Part shown: positions 41,112 through 50,758 of the stretch, piece after piece
Position numbering within the stretch: the stretch's first letter is position 1
Layout of the letters: the number at the start of each line of letters is the position of its first letter
Source of the DNA: Maritimibacter sp.
GTDB lineage: Bacteria > Pseudomonadota > Alphaproteobacteria > Rhodobacterales > Rhodobacteraceae
DNA: 64,000 nt
Direction of reading: 5' to 3'
Assembly (NCBI GenBank): GCA_017792445.1
Contig: CP051232.1
Coordinates: forward strand, 4,252,001 to 4,316,000
Notes under the pieces: generated by a model
Database searches by the model: none
The model's input: only the letters and a program-made list of their open reading frames with translations
Told to the model about the DNA's origin: nothing
Position numbers and translations under genes: made by a program

Positions 41112-41750
41112 ATGAAACCACCGGCACCCACGTCCAAGGACCTTGTGATCGCCGCCGCCATCCGGCTTTTCGGCCGGCTTGGCTATGACGCCACATCGGT
41201 TCGCCAGATCACCGCCGAGGCCGGCGGACAGAACGCGGCGATGGTGAACTACTATTTCGGCTCGAAGGCCGGGCTGCGGCGGGCCTGCGGCGAGGCCATC
41301 CTTGCACGGGTCCAGACCGCGCTTCCGCCGGTCGTCGAGGACGTGGATGCGGCGCAGGCCGCGCGGCAGCTTGAGATTTTGCTGTCCGCCCTTCTCGATT
41401 TCATGACGCAGGTGCCCGAGGCCGAGGATATGGCGGCCTTCATCCTGCGCGAACTGAACGACCCCGACGGGGTTCTCGACCTGCTGTACCAAGGCATGAT
41501 CGAGGACCGCCACCGCGAGTTGTGCCTGCTGTGGGGCCGTGCCACCGGCACCGATCCCGAAAGCGAACGCACCCGGATCGCCGCCTTCGCGATGCTGGGG
41601 CAGATCCTTTACTTCCGGATCGGCCGCCCCGTCGTGGTGCGCAGGCTCGGCTGGTCCGGCATCGGACCCGACGAGGCCCGCAAGATCCGCGGCGTCCTTA
41701 CGGCGAACCTGCGGGCCTCTCTTGCCGCGCATGAAGGAGCGGACACATGA
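41112..41750 (+). CDS. TetR-family regulator, CecR (YbiH)-like
   Basis: 212 residues from ATG 41112. N-terminal helix-turn-helix: LVIAAAIRLFGRLGYDATSV, then GGQNAAMVNYYFGSKAGLRR. The C-terminal domain (residues 80-205, ILRELNDPDG, AFAMLGQILYFRIGRPVVVRRLGW) resembles DUF1956, typical of CecR. In E. coli CecR controls the ybhGFSR HlyD/ABC exporter genes, and here an HlyD-ATPase-permease set follows directly, overlapping by ATGA, so control of this exporter is well supported. A 13-codon longer start exists but would read through the operator. Confidence 0.9.
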   Translation: MKPPAPTSKDLVIAAAIRLFGRLGYDATSVRQITAEAGGQNAAMVNYYFGSKAGLRRACGEAILARVQTALPPVVEDVDAAQAARQLEILLSALLDFMTQVPEAEDMAAFILRELNDPDGVLDLLYQGMIEDRHRELCLLWGRATGTDPESERTRIAAFAMLGQILYFRIGRPVVVRRLGWSGIGPDEARKIRGVLTANLRASLAAHEGADT

Positions 41751-42703
41751 CCTCGCTGATCTGTAGCCTCCCCCTGTTCTCGGCCCTGTTCACCGCCTGT
41801 ATGCCCGCGCCGCCCCTGGCGACCGGCTATGTCGAGGGCGAGTTCGTGCTGGTGGCCCCGGTCGCCACCGCGCGGATCGAAGAGATGGGCCTTCGGCGCG
41901 GCGACCCTGTCTCGGCGGGCGACGTGCTGGTGCGGCTGGAACAGCAGGACGCGGCCATTGCACTGGCCGAGGCCGAGGCGGCGTTGGAGGCCGCGAAAGC
42001 GCGGCTTGCGAACCTTGGCGAAGGCAAGCGGACCGAGGAGTTGGAGGTCATCGAGGCGACCCTCGCCTCTGCCCGCGCGCAGGCCGCCGAGATCGCGAAA
42101 GAGGCGGCGCGCGTGAAAAGCCTTGTCGACCGCGGCGTATCGCCCATCGCGCAGTATGACGAGGTGCAGACGCGGCTGGACGTGGCGAACGCGCATGTGG
42201 TCGAGGTCGAGGCGAACCTCGCCGTGGCCCGCCTGCCCGCCCGTGACTACGAGATTGCCGCCGCCGAAGCAGAGGTCGCGCAGACGCGCGCGAGCGTCGA
42301 GGCCGCCCGGTGGCAGCTTGACCGCCGTACCGTCTATGCGGCGTCCGACGGCCGGATCCACGAAGTCCTGCGCCGTGTCGGAGAGATTGCCGGACCGCAG
42401 GCGCCGGTGCTGACGATGCTGCCCGAGGGGGCCGTGTTCTTGCGGCTCTACATGCCCGAGACGGCGATTTCCGGCATCGACATCGGCACCGCGCTGCGCG
42501 TGAACTGCGACGGCTGTTCCGACGACGCCCGCGCCACCGTCAGCTATATCGCGGACGAACCCGAGTTCACGCCGCCGGTGATCTATTCACTCGAGAACCG
42601 GCAAAAGCTTGTCTACATGGTCGAGGCGCAGCCCTCGGGCGACACCACGCGGCTGAAGCCGGGACAGATCGTCGACGTGGTGCTTGCGGACATTCCGGAA
42701 TGA
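41747..42703 (+). CDS. HlyD-family periplasmic adaptor of an ABC exporter (YbhG-like)
   Basis: 318 residues. The N-terminal hydrophobic stretch ends in LFTAC, a possible lipobox, so it may be a lipoprotein anchored at Cys18. A lipoyl-type domain (VLVAPVATARIEEMGLRRGD) is split by a long helical hairpin (about residues 65-190, rich in Ala/Glu) and followed by a beta-barrel region (VFLRLYMPETAISGIDIGTA). Such adaptors join an inner-membrane ABC exporter to an outer-membrane channel; no channel gene is present here. It is coupled by ATGA on both sides. Confidence 0.92.
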   Translation: MTSLICSLPLFSALFTACMPAPPLATGYVEGEFVLVAPVATARIEEMGLRRGDPVSAGDVLVRLEQQDAAIALAEAEAALEAAKARLANLGEGKRTEELEVIEATLASARAQAAEIAKEAARVKSLVDRGVSPIAQYDEVQTRLDVANAHVVEVEANLAVARLPARDYEIAAAEAEVAQTRASVEAARWQLDRRTVYAASDGRIHEVLRRVGEIAGPQAPVLTMLPEGAVFLRLYMPETAISGIDIGTALRVNCDGCSDDARATVSYIADEPEFTPPVIYSLENRQKLVYMVEAQPSGDTTRLKPGQIVDVVLADIPE

Positions 42704-43620
42704 GCACGCCCGCCATCGAGGTCGAAGGTCTCGTCAAGCGGTTCGGGGAACGGACCGTGGTCGACCACGTCTCGATGCGGGTGGAAACGGGCGAGATCGC
42801 GGGCTTCCTGGGGCCCAACGGATCGGGCAAGACCACGACGATCCGGGTGATGTGCGGGCTGCTGACGCCTGACGCGGGGCGCGGTACGGTTCTGGGGCAT
42901 GACCTGTCGAAGCGCGCCGAGATCAAGCGTCAGATCGGATACATGACCCAGAAGTTCTCGTTGTACGAGGACCTGACCATCGCCGAGAACCTCGCTTTCG
43001 TGGCGGGTCTCTACGGGCTGCGGCCGGTGCGCCGGTACGTGCGGGACACGCTGGCCGACCTCGGACTGACCGCACGGGCCGGGCAGCTTGCCGGTACTCT
43101 CTCGGGCGGCTGGAAGCAGCGGCTGGCGCTTGCGGCCTGCGTGATGCACCGCCCGAAGCTTCTTCTGCTCGACGAGCCCACGGCAGGCGTCGACCCCAAG
43201 GCGCGGCGCGAGTTCTGGGACGAAATCCACGAACGCGCCGAAGCCGGGCTGACGGTGCTGGTATCGACGCATTACATGGACGAGGCCGAGCGCTGCCACA
43301 GGATCAACTACATCTCGTACGGCAAGCTGATGGCCAGCGGCACGGTCGGCGAGGTGGTCGCGGGCGCGGGTCTGACCACCTACCTTGTCGAAGGCCCCGC
43401 GTCGGCGCAGGCCGCCCATGCGCTGGCGGGCCGCCCTGGCGTCGACGAAGTCACCCATTTCGGGGCGGCGCTGCACGTGGTGGGCCGCGACGCGGCGGCG
43501 CTTGGGCAGACCATCAAGGCCGCTTCCGCCGAGTTCGACATCCGCGCCGAGGTGGTCGAGACCAGCCTTGAGGACGCGTTCATCCGCTTCATGGCCGACG
43601 CGCAGGACAACATGGCATGA
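42700..43620 (+). CDS. ABC exporter ATP-binding protein (YbhF/CcmA-like)
   Basis: 306 residues. Walker A GPNGSGKTTTIRV, Q-loop YMTQKFSLYEDLTIAENL, signature LSGGWKQRLALAA, Walker B LLLLDEPTAGVDPKARRE and H-loop VLVSTHYMDEAERC. The C-terminal extension of about 80 residues is typical of drug/ABC-2 exporter ATPases. E. coli YbhF has two ATPase domains; this protein has one. Overlaps its neighbours by 4 nt on both sides. Confidence 0.94.
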   Translation: MSTPAIEVEGLVKRFGERTVVDHVSMRVETGEIAGFLGPNGSGKTTTIRVMCGLLTPDAGRGTVLGHDLSKRAEIKRQIGYMTQKFSLYEDLTIAENLAFVAGLYGLRPVRRYVRDTLADLGLTARAGQLAGTLSGGWKQRLALAACVMHRPKLLLLDEPTAGVDPKARREFWDEIHERAEAGLTVLVSTHYMDEAERCHRINYISYGKLMASGTVGEVVAGAGLTTYLVEGPASAQAAHALAGRPGVDEVTHFGAALHVVGRDAAALGQTIKAASAEFDIRAEVVETSLEDAFIRFMADAQDNMA

Positions 43621-44753
43621 GCCGGTTCTTCTCTCTCGGCCGCCTCGCGGCGATGTGGCGGAAGGAATTGGTTCAGATGCGCCGCGACCGGATCACCTTC
43701 GCCATGATGCTTGGCGTGCCGCTGATGCAGCTTGTGCTGTTCGGCTTCGCGATCAACGGCGATCCAAAGGGCCTGCCCGCCGCGCTGGTGGCCCCCACGC
43801 AGGACCGCTACACCCGCGCCATCGTCACCGCGCTGGAACTGACGGGCTATTACCGCTTCGACCACGTGACCGCCTCTGCCGCCGAGGCCGAGGCGCTGAT
43901 CGAGCGCGGCACGGTATCCTTCGTCGTCACCATTCCAAGCGATTTCGGGCGGCGCGTGGACCGGGGCGACAGCCCGGTGATCCTGATCGAGGCCGACGCG
44001 ACCGACCCCGCCGTTGCCTCGGGCGCGGTCTCGACCCTTGGAACGGTGGCACAGCAGGCGCTGTTGCATGAACGCGGACTGGACGCACTTGCCGAGGAAG
44101 AGGCGCGCGGCCAGCTCGAAGTGATCGTACACCGGCGCTATAACCCCGAGGGTATCACCCAGTACAATATCGTCCCCGGCCTGTTGGGCGTCATCCTTCA
44201 GATGACGATGGTGATGATGACCTCGATGGCGCTGACCCGCGAGACCGAGCGCGGCACGATGGAGAACCTGCTGGCGATGCCCGCCACCGCGCTCGAGATC
44301 ATGCTGGGCAAGGTATTGCCCTATCTCGGCGTCGGCGCGGTTCAGGTGACGGTGGTGCTGGTGGCGGCGCGGCTGCTGTTCGGCGTTCCGTTCGTGGGTG
44401 ACCTGTCGCTCCTGCTGCTGGGAGTGCTGATCTTCGTGCTGGCGCTTGTGCTGTTGGGCTACACGATCTCGACCGTGGCGCGGACCCAGATGCAGGCGAT
44501 GCAGCTCACGTTCTTCTACTTCCTGCCCTCGCTGCTGCTGTCGGGCTTCATGTTTCCGTTCCGGGGGATGCCCGGCTGGGCGCAGGTGCTTGGGGAACTG
44601 CTGCCGCTGACCCATTTCTTGCGGATGATCCGGGCGGTGATGCTGAAGGGCGCGGGCTATGCCAACGTGCAGCCCCAGCTTGCGGCGCTGATGCTGTTCG
44701 TCCTTGCCTTCGCGCTTCTCGCGCTCGCGCGGTTCCGCCGCACCCTCGACTAG
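43617..44753 (+). CDS. ABC-2 type exporter permease (YbhS/YbhR-like)
   Basis: 378 residues. One N-terminal membrane segment (ITFAMMLGVPLMQLVLFGFA), a large periplasmic loop (residues 45-175), then five C-terminal segments with the ABC-2 signature RETERGTMENLLAMPATALE. YbhGFSR uses two permeases; only one is coded here, so a homodimer is expected. The operon ends with this gene. Substrates of such systems include drugs and cationic compounds in other species; none can be assigned here. Confidence 0.93.
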   Translation: MSRFFSLGRLAAMWRKELVQMRRDRITFAMMLGVPLMQLVLFGFAINGDPKGLPAALVAPTQDRYTRAIVTALELTGYYRFDHVTASAAEAEALIERGTVSFVVTIPSDFGRRVDRGDSPVILIEADATDPAVASGAVSTLGTVAQQALLHERGLDALAEEEARGQLEVIVHRRYNPEGITQYNIVPGLLGVILQMTMVMMTSMALTRETERGTMENLLAMPATALEIMLGKVLPYLGVGAVQVTVVLVAARLLFGVPFVGDLSLLLLGVLIFVLALVLLGYTISTVARTQMQAMQLTFFYFLPSLLLSGFMFPFRGMPGWAQVLGELLPLTHFLRMIRAVMLKGAGYANVQPQLAALMLFVLAFALLALARFRRTLD

Positions 44754-44932
44754 TGCGCTGGCGATCCGGGCGGCCTAGGCTGCTTGCGACGGCGGTGCAT
44801 CGTGGGAGGACGGTGAACTTGCCGGTCGAGACGCAGGCCCAAGCCCGGCACAAATAGGATCCGGCGCTGTTCCGCCCGGACCGGGCACGGGATGGCCGAT
44901 GCGTCAATGGCTGACTGTTCGGGAGGGGAGCA

Positions 44933-46312
44933 ATGAAGATCTCGTTTCACGGCGCGGCGCGGCAGGTTACCGGATCGTGCCACCTTGTCGAAGCGGCGGG
45001 CCGGAAGATCCTTGTCGACTGCGGCATGTTTCAAGGCTCGCGCGAATTGCATGACGAGAACGCCGCCGGCTTCGGGTTCGATCCTACGGACATCGACATC
45101 CTGCTGCTGACCCACGCGCATCTCGATCATTGCGGGCGCATTCCGCTGCTGGTCAAGCGCGGCTTCTCAGGCGAGATCGTGTCGACCTCGGCGACACGCG
45201 ACCTTGCGAAACTGGTGATGATGGATTCTGCCTATCTTCATGAGGAAGAAGCGCGCCGCCATCACCGGCATGGCAAACGCGGCGGGCACAACGAGCCGTT
45301 GTACGACACGATGGATGCGCTGGACGCGGTCGAACGCTTCGGGCGGGTGGCGGTGTACGGCAAGACGCTGGACCTGTTCGACGGCGTCCGCGCGACCTTT
45401 CACGACGCCGGGCACATCCTTGGCTCTGCCTCGATCCTGCTGGACCTGACCGAGAGCGGGCGGCACCGGCGGGTGCTGTTCTCCGGCGACATCGGGCCGG
45501 ACGACAGGCCGCTTCTGAACAACCCGTCACCGCCCGCGAATGCCGATATCGTGGTGATGGAAACGACCTATGGCGACCGGGACCACCGTTCGCTGGACGC
45601 CTCGGTCGCCGAATTCCACGATGCCATCGACGAGGCCGACCGGCGCGGCGGCAACGTGATCATTCCGACCTTCGCGCTGGAGCGTGCGCAAGAACTGATC
45701 TGGTTCCTGCGGCAAGGCATGGAGTCCGGCGCCTTCCGGCGGTCGCTTCAGGTGTTTCTGGACTCGCCCATGGCCATCTCGGCCACCCGCATCTTCGCCC
45801 GGCATCCCGAAGCCATGCGCCCCGAACTCAGCGAGATGATCCGCGCGGGGCGCGACCCGTTCCGGCTGCCCGGCCTGCACTTCACGCAAGAGACGCAAGA
45901 GTCGATGGCGCTGAACCGGATACGGGCGGGCGCGGTGATCATGGCAGGGTCCGGCATGTGTACCGGCGGGCGGGTCCGGCACCACCTTCGCCACAACCTG
46001 CCGAAGCCGGACAGCAGCGTGATCTTCGTGGGCTTCGCGGCCGAAGGAACGCTGGCCCGGATCATCATCGACGGCGCCCGCAAGGTGAAACTGTTCGGCC
46101 GCGAGATTCCGGTGAACGCCCATATCCACACGATCAACGGCTTCTCGGCCCATGCCGGGCGGGGAGACCTGAAGAAATGGCACGCGCGGTCGGGACGGCC
46201 AGAGCGGACCTTTTTGGTCCATGGCGAGCCAAAGGCGATGGACGCTTTCGCGCGGGAACTGGCCCCTGCGAAGGTCGAGCGTCCGGCAATCGGCGCAAGC
46301 TACGACATTTGA
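44933..46312 (+). CDS. Metallo-beta-lactamase/beta-CASP hydrolase (RNA exonuclease-like)
   Basis: 459 residues from ATG 44933 with a GGAGGGGAG ribosome-binding site. MBL motifs are THAHLDHCGRIP (HxHxDH), FHDAGHILGSAS and FSGDIGPDDRPLL. The beta-CASP part has METTYGDRDH, IPTFALERAQELIWFL, GSGMCTGGRVRHHLRH and NGFSAHAGRGDL, as in archaeal/bacterial CPSF-like nucleases and the RNA-degrading YSH1 group. It is probably a zinc-dependent ribonuclease, but other substrates are possible. It stands alone after a 179-bp gap and converges with the kinase/ATPase gene 20 bp downstream. Confidence 0.9.
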   Translation: MKISFHGAARQVTGSCHLVEAAGRKILVDCGMFQGSRELHDENAAGFGFDPTDIDILLLTHAHLDHCGRIPLLVKRGFSGEIVSTSATRDLAKLVMMDSAYLHEEEARRHHRHGKRGGHNEPLYDTMDALDAVERFGRVAVYGKTLDLFDGVRATFHDAGHILGSASILLDLTESGRHRRVLFSGDIGPDDRPLLNNPSPPANADIVVMETTYGDRDHRSLDASVAEFHDAIDEADRRGGNVIIPTFALERAQELIWFLRQGMESGAFRRSLQVFLDSPMAISATRIFARHPEAMRPELSEMIRAGRDPFRLPGLHFTQETQESMALNRIRAGAVIMAGSGMCTGGRVRHHLRHNLPKPDSSVIFVGFAAEGTLARIIIDGARKVKLFGREIPVNAHIHTINGFSAHAGRGDLKKWHARSGRPERTFLVHGEPKAMDAFARELAPAKVERPAIGASYDI

Positions 46313-46332
46313 CCGGCGGGGCGCGCCGAGGA

Positions 46333-47853
46333 TCAGACGCCGACCGCCAGCCTCGCGGCGGCCAGGGTCTGTTCAAGTGTCGTCGCGGCGTCGATCCACG
46401 TCCAGTCAAGGGGGCCCGTCCCCCGTTCCGTCTGCCGGGCCAGCACTGACACGTCGGCATCGGACCAGTCGCCCGTCCGCTGCGCGATCCGCGCCTCCAG
46501 CTCTGCCACCGGCGCGTCAAGCCACAGGCCCTGCCCCGGCACGCCCAGCCCCGCCGCCAGATCCATCGCCGCCGCCCGCTGTGCCGGGTCTAGGAACGTG
46601 CCGTCGAGGATCACGCTGTGCCCCGCTTTCAGGATCGCCTCTGCCCGCGCGAAAAGACCGTCGTAGACCGCGCCCCGCGCGCCCTTGCTGTACCCCGCTT
46701 CGGGCAGGTGCGCGCCCTGCGCCACGCCGCTTGCGATCTTCCGCGCCTCGTCGGTGGACAGAAGGACCGCCCCCGGCGCGGCCCCAAGGCCGGGCGCAAG
46801 CGCGCCGGCAAGCACGGATTTGCCGCTGCCGGAAAAACCTCCGACCGCCACCAGCCGAGGGGGCTGCGGGTCAAGCGCCGCCAGCGCCGCGTCGATATGG
46901 CTGCCGATTCCTGCGCCCGAGGCACCCGGACGGTCCGTCGCCTTGTCGGTCTGCAACAACACCATCGCCCGGATCGCGGCGCGCACCGAGATGAAAAGCG
47001 GCAGGGCGGCCAGTCCCTCGTCCTCGGTCCCCTGCGCACAGGCGAGGTAGGTCGACAGCACGCGAGTCGAGGCCTGTTCAAGGCGACGCTGGTCGAGATC
47101 CATGATCAGGAAGGCGAGGTCGTATAGCACGTCGCAGGTACCCAGTTCCTCGCTGAATTCCAGCGCGTCGAACGGGACGGGTTTGCCCTCCACCACCACG
47201 AGGTTGCGCAAGTGCAGGTCGCCGTGCCCGCGGCGCACGTGCCCCGCCTCGGCGCGGCGGTCCAGAAGGTCGCCGCAGCCGTCCAGCGCAACACGCGCCG
47301 CGGCTAGGTAGTCGTCCACGCGGTCCGTTCCCACCGCCCCCGGAAACTCGGCGAAGACGCGGCCCAGTTCGTCAAGGATCTCGGCAATCAGAACGCGGCC
47401 CCTGCCCCGGCGCACCGGGGCCGAATGATGATAGCGCTGGATCATCTGCCCAACAGCAGCGGCCAGACGATTGTCGAACGCGCCCCGCGCGGCGATGGCC
47501 TCTAGCTCGTTTTCGGACGGGAAGCGGTTCATCCGCAGCACCCAGTCCACGACCGCCCCCTCGCCGCCAAGGCCCAGCCCGTCCGCGCCGCGCGTCACCG
47601 GCACCACGTCGCGATAGATCGTCGGCGCGTGGGGGGCGTTCAGCGACAGTTCGCGGTCCAGCATCTTGTGGCGCAGGTCGACAGTGGAGAGGTCCATATA
47701 GTCGTAATGCACCGCGCGCTTCAGTTTCAGCGCGGTGCCGCCGCACAGGAAGACCAGCGCGCCGTGGGTGTCGATGCGTTGGACCGGCCCTGCGTCGCCG
47801 CCGAACGCGTCCGGTGAAGAAAGAAAGGCGATGACGTCGCTTTGGTCGCTCAT
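46333..47853 (-). CDS. Bifunctional aminoglycoside phosphotransferase-like/AAA kinase-like protein
   Basis: 506 residues with two halves. Residues 1-320 resemble APH-type kinases (HGDLHLRNLVVVEGKPVPFD with the catalytic loop and CDVLYDLAFLIMDLD with the metal Asp). Residues 335-500 are a P-loop kinase domain (VAVGGFSGSGKSVLAGALA, then VILDGTFLDPAQRAAA). This fused architecture is common in proteobacteria, often near universal-stress and MBL proteins, as here, but its substrate is unknown. The nearest gene on its strand ends 75 bp upstream. Confidence 0.85.
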   Translation of the reverse strand: MSDQSDVIAFLSSPDAFGGDAGPVQRIDTHGALVFLCGGTALKLKRAVHYDYMDLSTVDLRHKMLDRELSLNAPHAPTIYRDVVPVTRGADGLGLGGEGAVVDWVLRMNRFPSENELEAIAARGAFDNRLAAAVGQMIQRYHHSAPVRRGRGRVLIAEILDELGRVFAEFPGAVGTDRVDDYLAAARVALDGCGDLLDRRAEAGHVRRGHGDLHLRNLVVVEGKPVPFDALEFSEELGTCDVLYDLAFLIMDLDQRRLEQASTRVLSTYLACAQGTEDEGLAALPLFISVRAAIRAMVLLQTDKATDRPGASGAGIGSHIDAALAALDPQPPRLVAVGGFSGSGKSVLAGALAPGLGAAPGAVLLSTDEARKIASGVAQGAHLPEAGYSKGARGAVYDGLFARAEAILKAGHSVILDGTFLDPAQRAAAMDLAAGLGVPGQGLWLDAPVAELEARIAQRTGDWSDADVSVLARQTERGTGPLDWTWIDAATTLEQTLAAARLAVGV

Positions 47854-47928
47854 GCTTGCCCGCAGTCAGTTGTTCCGGCCCGTCCTCCTGTCTCCATCAT
47901 GCAGGGTCCGGCGGGGATTTGGAAAAGG

Positions 47929-49206
47929 TTAAGCTGCGATCTGGCGCCGCAGCCTCCCCTCGCGCCGGTGGGCCCGGAGCGCTTGCGCGGCGGCGCTCCC
48001 CGCCAGCCGCCCGGGCCGCCGGCTGGTTGTCACCCAAAACAGGCCACCGACGATGGCGAGGTTCACCAGCCCGAACAGCACAGCCACGCCGAACGTCGTC
48101 TCGTAGGCTCCGGTTGCGTCGTAGAACACACCGCCCACCAGTCCGCCGATCCCGTGGCCGAACCACGCGAAGGCCAGGATGATGCCGGTGCAGCTTGCCC
48201 GGCAATAGGCCGGAGTCTGGCTGCGGATCGTGGTCAGGACGCCGGTCATCACGCCCGCGTAGCCGAAGCCGTAGATCGGGGCGAAGGTCAGCATCTGCTC
48301 CAACGTCACCAGTTGCGTAAAGACGAAGACCAGCGCCGTCTGCCATGCCGATGCCAGCAGGTAGGCGGGCAGCGCGCCGATCATGTCGGCCAGCTGGCCA
48401 AAGGCGACGCGGCCCAGGATGGCGGCGATCATCATGACGAACAGAATGCTGCCCGCCCCGGTGGCGCCGATGCCGCATCCCTGCGCCAGCGGGATCAGGT
48501 GCATCAGCGGCACCGACATCAGGCTGCAGCAGCACAGGACCGCAGCGCCCAGCACGATGACGGTGGTCGCTGGGCCCAGCGGCGGCGTGACCTCGACCGC
48601 CGCTGGGCCGGCGGAGGGCGCGACCGGCGGACGGCGCACCAGCAGCGCCAGCGGCACAAGCGTCGCCAGCGTTCCGATCCCCAACGCCGACATCGCGCCG
48701 CGCCAGCCCATTGCCTCGATCAGCATGGCCGAGATCACGGGCATGCCGCCCTGCCCCAGCGCCTGCCCGGCCGCGACCAGCCCGATAGCCAGACCGGCGC
48801 GCGTGCGGAACCAGCCGCCGACCAGCGCCATCAGCGGGGCGAACAATGCGCCACCGCCCAAGGCGCCCGCGACGAAGAACAGCGCATACAGCTGCCACAG
48901 TGCGTTGGCGCGCGACGCCAGCAGGATCGCCCCGCCGGTGACGATGGCCCCGGTCAGGGCCACCTTGCGGATATCCAGCCGGTCGGCGGCGAAGCCCATC
49001 ACGATGCCGCCCAGCCCCAGCCCGATCAGGCCCGCGGTGTTGATCAGGGCGATCTCGCCCCGAGCCCAGCCGAACTGTGCTTCGAGCGGCAGGAAGAAGG
49101 CCGACAGGCCATTGACGAGCTGTCCCATGGAAATCGCCAGCATGGTCGATGCGATGATGACGATGATCCAGCGGTACATCGGTTCTTTTGCAGGTCTGTC
49201 GGTCAT
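47929..49206 (-). CDS. Major facilitator superfamily transporter
   Basis: 425 residues with 12 predicted membrane segments, starting WIIVIIASTMLAISMGQLVN; the MFS loop motif appears as GFAADRLDIRKV, and FGQLADMIGALPAYL in the second half. The monocarboxylate/oxalate-formate-like MFS subgroup is the best visible fit. ATG 49206 (MTDRPAKEPMYRW) is preferred; 26 upstream codons overlap the intergenic region. It lies 26 bp after the cysteine synthase-glutaredoxin gene and is likely the last gene of the globin operon. Confidence 0.9.
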   Translation of the reverse strand: MTDRPAKEPMYRWIIVIIASTMLAISMGQLVNGLSAFFLPLEAQFGWARGEIALINTAGLIGLGLGGIVMGFAADRLDIRKVALTGAIVTGGAILLASRANALWQLYALFFVAGALGGGALFAPLMALVGGWFRTRAGLAIGLVAAGQALGQGGMPVISAMLIEAMGWRGAMSALGIGTLATLVPLALLVRRPPVAPSAGPAAVEVTPPLGPATTVIVLGAAVLCCCSLMSVPLMHLIPLAQGCGIGATGAGSILFVMMIAAILGRVAFGQLADMIGALPAYLLASAWQTALVFVFTQLVTLEQMLTFAPIYGFGYAGVMTGVLTTIRSQTPAYCRASCTGIILAFAWFGHGIGGLVGGVFYDATGAYETTFGVAVLFGLVNLAIVGGLFWVTTSRRPGRLAGSAAAQALRAHRREGRLRRQIAA

Positions 49207-49232
49207 TGTTTCAGGTCCTCGTTCGCAGCCGG

Positions 49233-50747
49233 TCAGGCCGCGTCTTTGCGGGGAGCGGCAGCCTTGCCGCGCGGATGCAGCCACGCCGGCAGGAAGCCGT
49301 AGGCGTTGCCGATGCCTTCGGCGTCGACCGGTCGACCCAGATCGGCCAGCAGACGAGACAGACTGCCATTGTTGAACGCATCGAAGGTCTCGGTCGCGCC
49401 GCCGATGTGCTTACCGCCGACAAAGATCTGCGGGATCGTCACCGCACCGGTCCGCTGCGCCAGATCGCGGCGGATATCACCGCCCCAGCCGTTCTCGCGA
49501 TATGCGGGCCCGTCGAGTTCGACGGAGCGATAGGCGATGCCCGCCGCCGCGAAGAGCTTGCGCACCGACCAGCAGAACTCGCACCATTCCAGCGCGAACA
49601 GCACGACGGGCTCGTCGGCGTTGCCGATGATTTCCTCGACATGCGCGGTGGCGGCTTCGGACGGCGCTTCGGGGGTCTGCCCGACCGGGGCCGGAGCCGT
49701 GGCGTCGAAGCGATAGCGCGGCGTCGACGCGGCGATTTCCTTCTCGTCCTCGGTCATCGTCTCTTCGATCTCGGCGAACAGCGGCGTCGACAGGTAGCGC
49801 TCGCCGGTGTCCGGCAGCATCGCGAGGATGCGCGACCCCTTCGGCGCGGTGCGCGCGATTTCCAGCGCGGCGGCAAAGGTCGCCCCGGCGGAGGTGCCGC
49901 ACAGGATGCCTTCCTGCTGCGCCAGATCCTTTGCGCATTGCATCGCGTCGGCGCCGGGTACCGGCTGAAGGATGTCGATCCAGCCCGCCTTGATGACGTC
50001 GCCCGCCAGCTTCGGGATGAAGTCCGGCGTCCAGCCCTGCATCAGATGCGGGCGGAAGGCCGGGTGACTGGCGGCGGGGCTGCCGTCGGACAGGTATTCC
50101 TGCCCGATGCCGGACCCGATCAGCGGCGAGTTGTCGGGTTCGCAGGCGACGATCTTCGTCTGCGGGCTGCGCTTTTTCAGGACGCGGGCGACACCTTTCA
50201 TGGTGCCGCCGGTGCCGAAACCGGAGACCCAGTAATCCAATGGCGCGTCCGCGAAATCGGCCAAAATCTCCTCGGCCGTGGTGGCAGAGTGAATGTCGGG
50301 ACCGGCTTCGTTCTCGAACTGGCGGGCCAGAAACCAGCCATGCTTTCCGGCAAGCTCTTGCGCCTTGGCCAGCATGCCGGACCCCTTTTCAGAGGCCGGG
50401 GTCAGGATGACCCTGGCGCCCAGCATCCGCATCAGTTTGCGGCGTTCGACCGAGAAGCTTTCGGCCATGGTGACGACCAGCGGATAGCCCTTGGCCGCGC
50501 AGATCATGGCCAGCCCGATGCCGGTGTTGCCAGAGGTCGCCTCGATCACGGTCTGGCCGGGCTTCAAAGAGCCGTCGCGCTCGGCGGCCTCGATGATGCC
50601 CATCGCCAGCCGGTCCTTGACGGACCCGCCCGGATTGGCGCTTTCGAGTTTCACGTAAAGCTCCACGCCCTCGGGCGCGATGTTGTTGATGCGGACGACC
50701 GGCGTGTTGCCGATGGCGCCGAGGATGGAAGAATGGCGGTTGGTCAT
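49233..50747 (-). CDS. Cysteine synthase fused to a C-terminal glutaredoxin
   Basis: 504 residues. Residues 1-320 are a PLP-dependent O-acetylserine sulfhydrylase: NPGGSVKDR with the PLP lysine, EATSGNTGIGLAM and SGFGTGGTMKGVARVL. Residues about 375-465 are a glutaredoxin with the CxxC site WCEFCW (near residue 389), TIPQIFVGGKHIGG and FDAFNNGSLSRLL. It joins cysteine formation with a thiol-disulfide domain in one polypeptide, which could protect or steer the product thiol, for example toward persulfide or glutathione chemistry (inference). It follows a globin gene and two tiny genes in one operon. Confidence 0.93.
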   Translation of the reverse strand: MTNRHSSILGAIGNTPVVRINNIAPEGVELYVKLESANPGGSVKDRLAMGIIEAAERDGSLKPGQTVIEATSGNTGIGLAMICAAKGYPLVVTMAESFSVERRKLMRMLGARVILTPASEKGSGMLAKAQELAGKHGWFLARQFENEAGPDIHSATTAEEILADFADAPLDYWVSGFGTGGTMKGVARVLKKRSPQTKIVACEPDNSPLIGSGIGQEYLSDGSPAASHPAFRPHLMQGWTPDFIPKLAGDVIKAGWIDILQPVPGADAMQCAKDLAQQEGILCGTSAGATFAAALEIARTAPKGSRILAMLPDTGERYLSTPLFAEIEETMTEDEKEIAASTPRYRFDATAPAPVGQTPEAPSEAATAHVEEIIGNADEPVVLFALEWCEFCWSVRKLFAAAGIAYRSVELDGPAYRENGWGGDIRRDLAQRTGAVTIPQIFVGGKHIGGATETFDAFNNGSLSRLLADLGRPVDAEGIGNAYGFLPAWLHPRGKAAAPRKDAA

Positions 50748-50758
50748 GTCGAAGGCTC

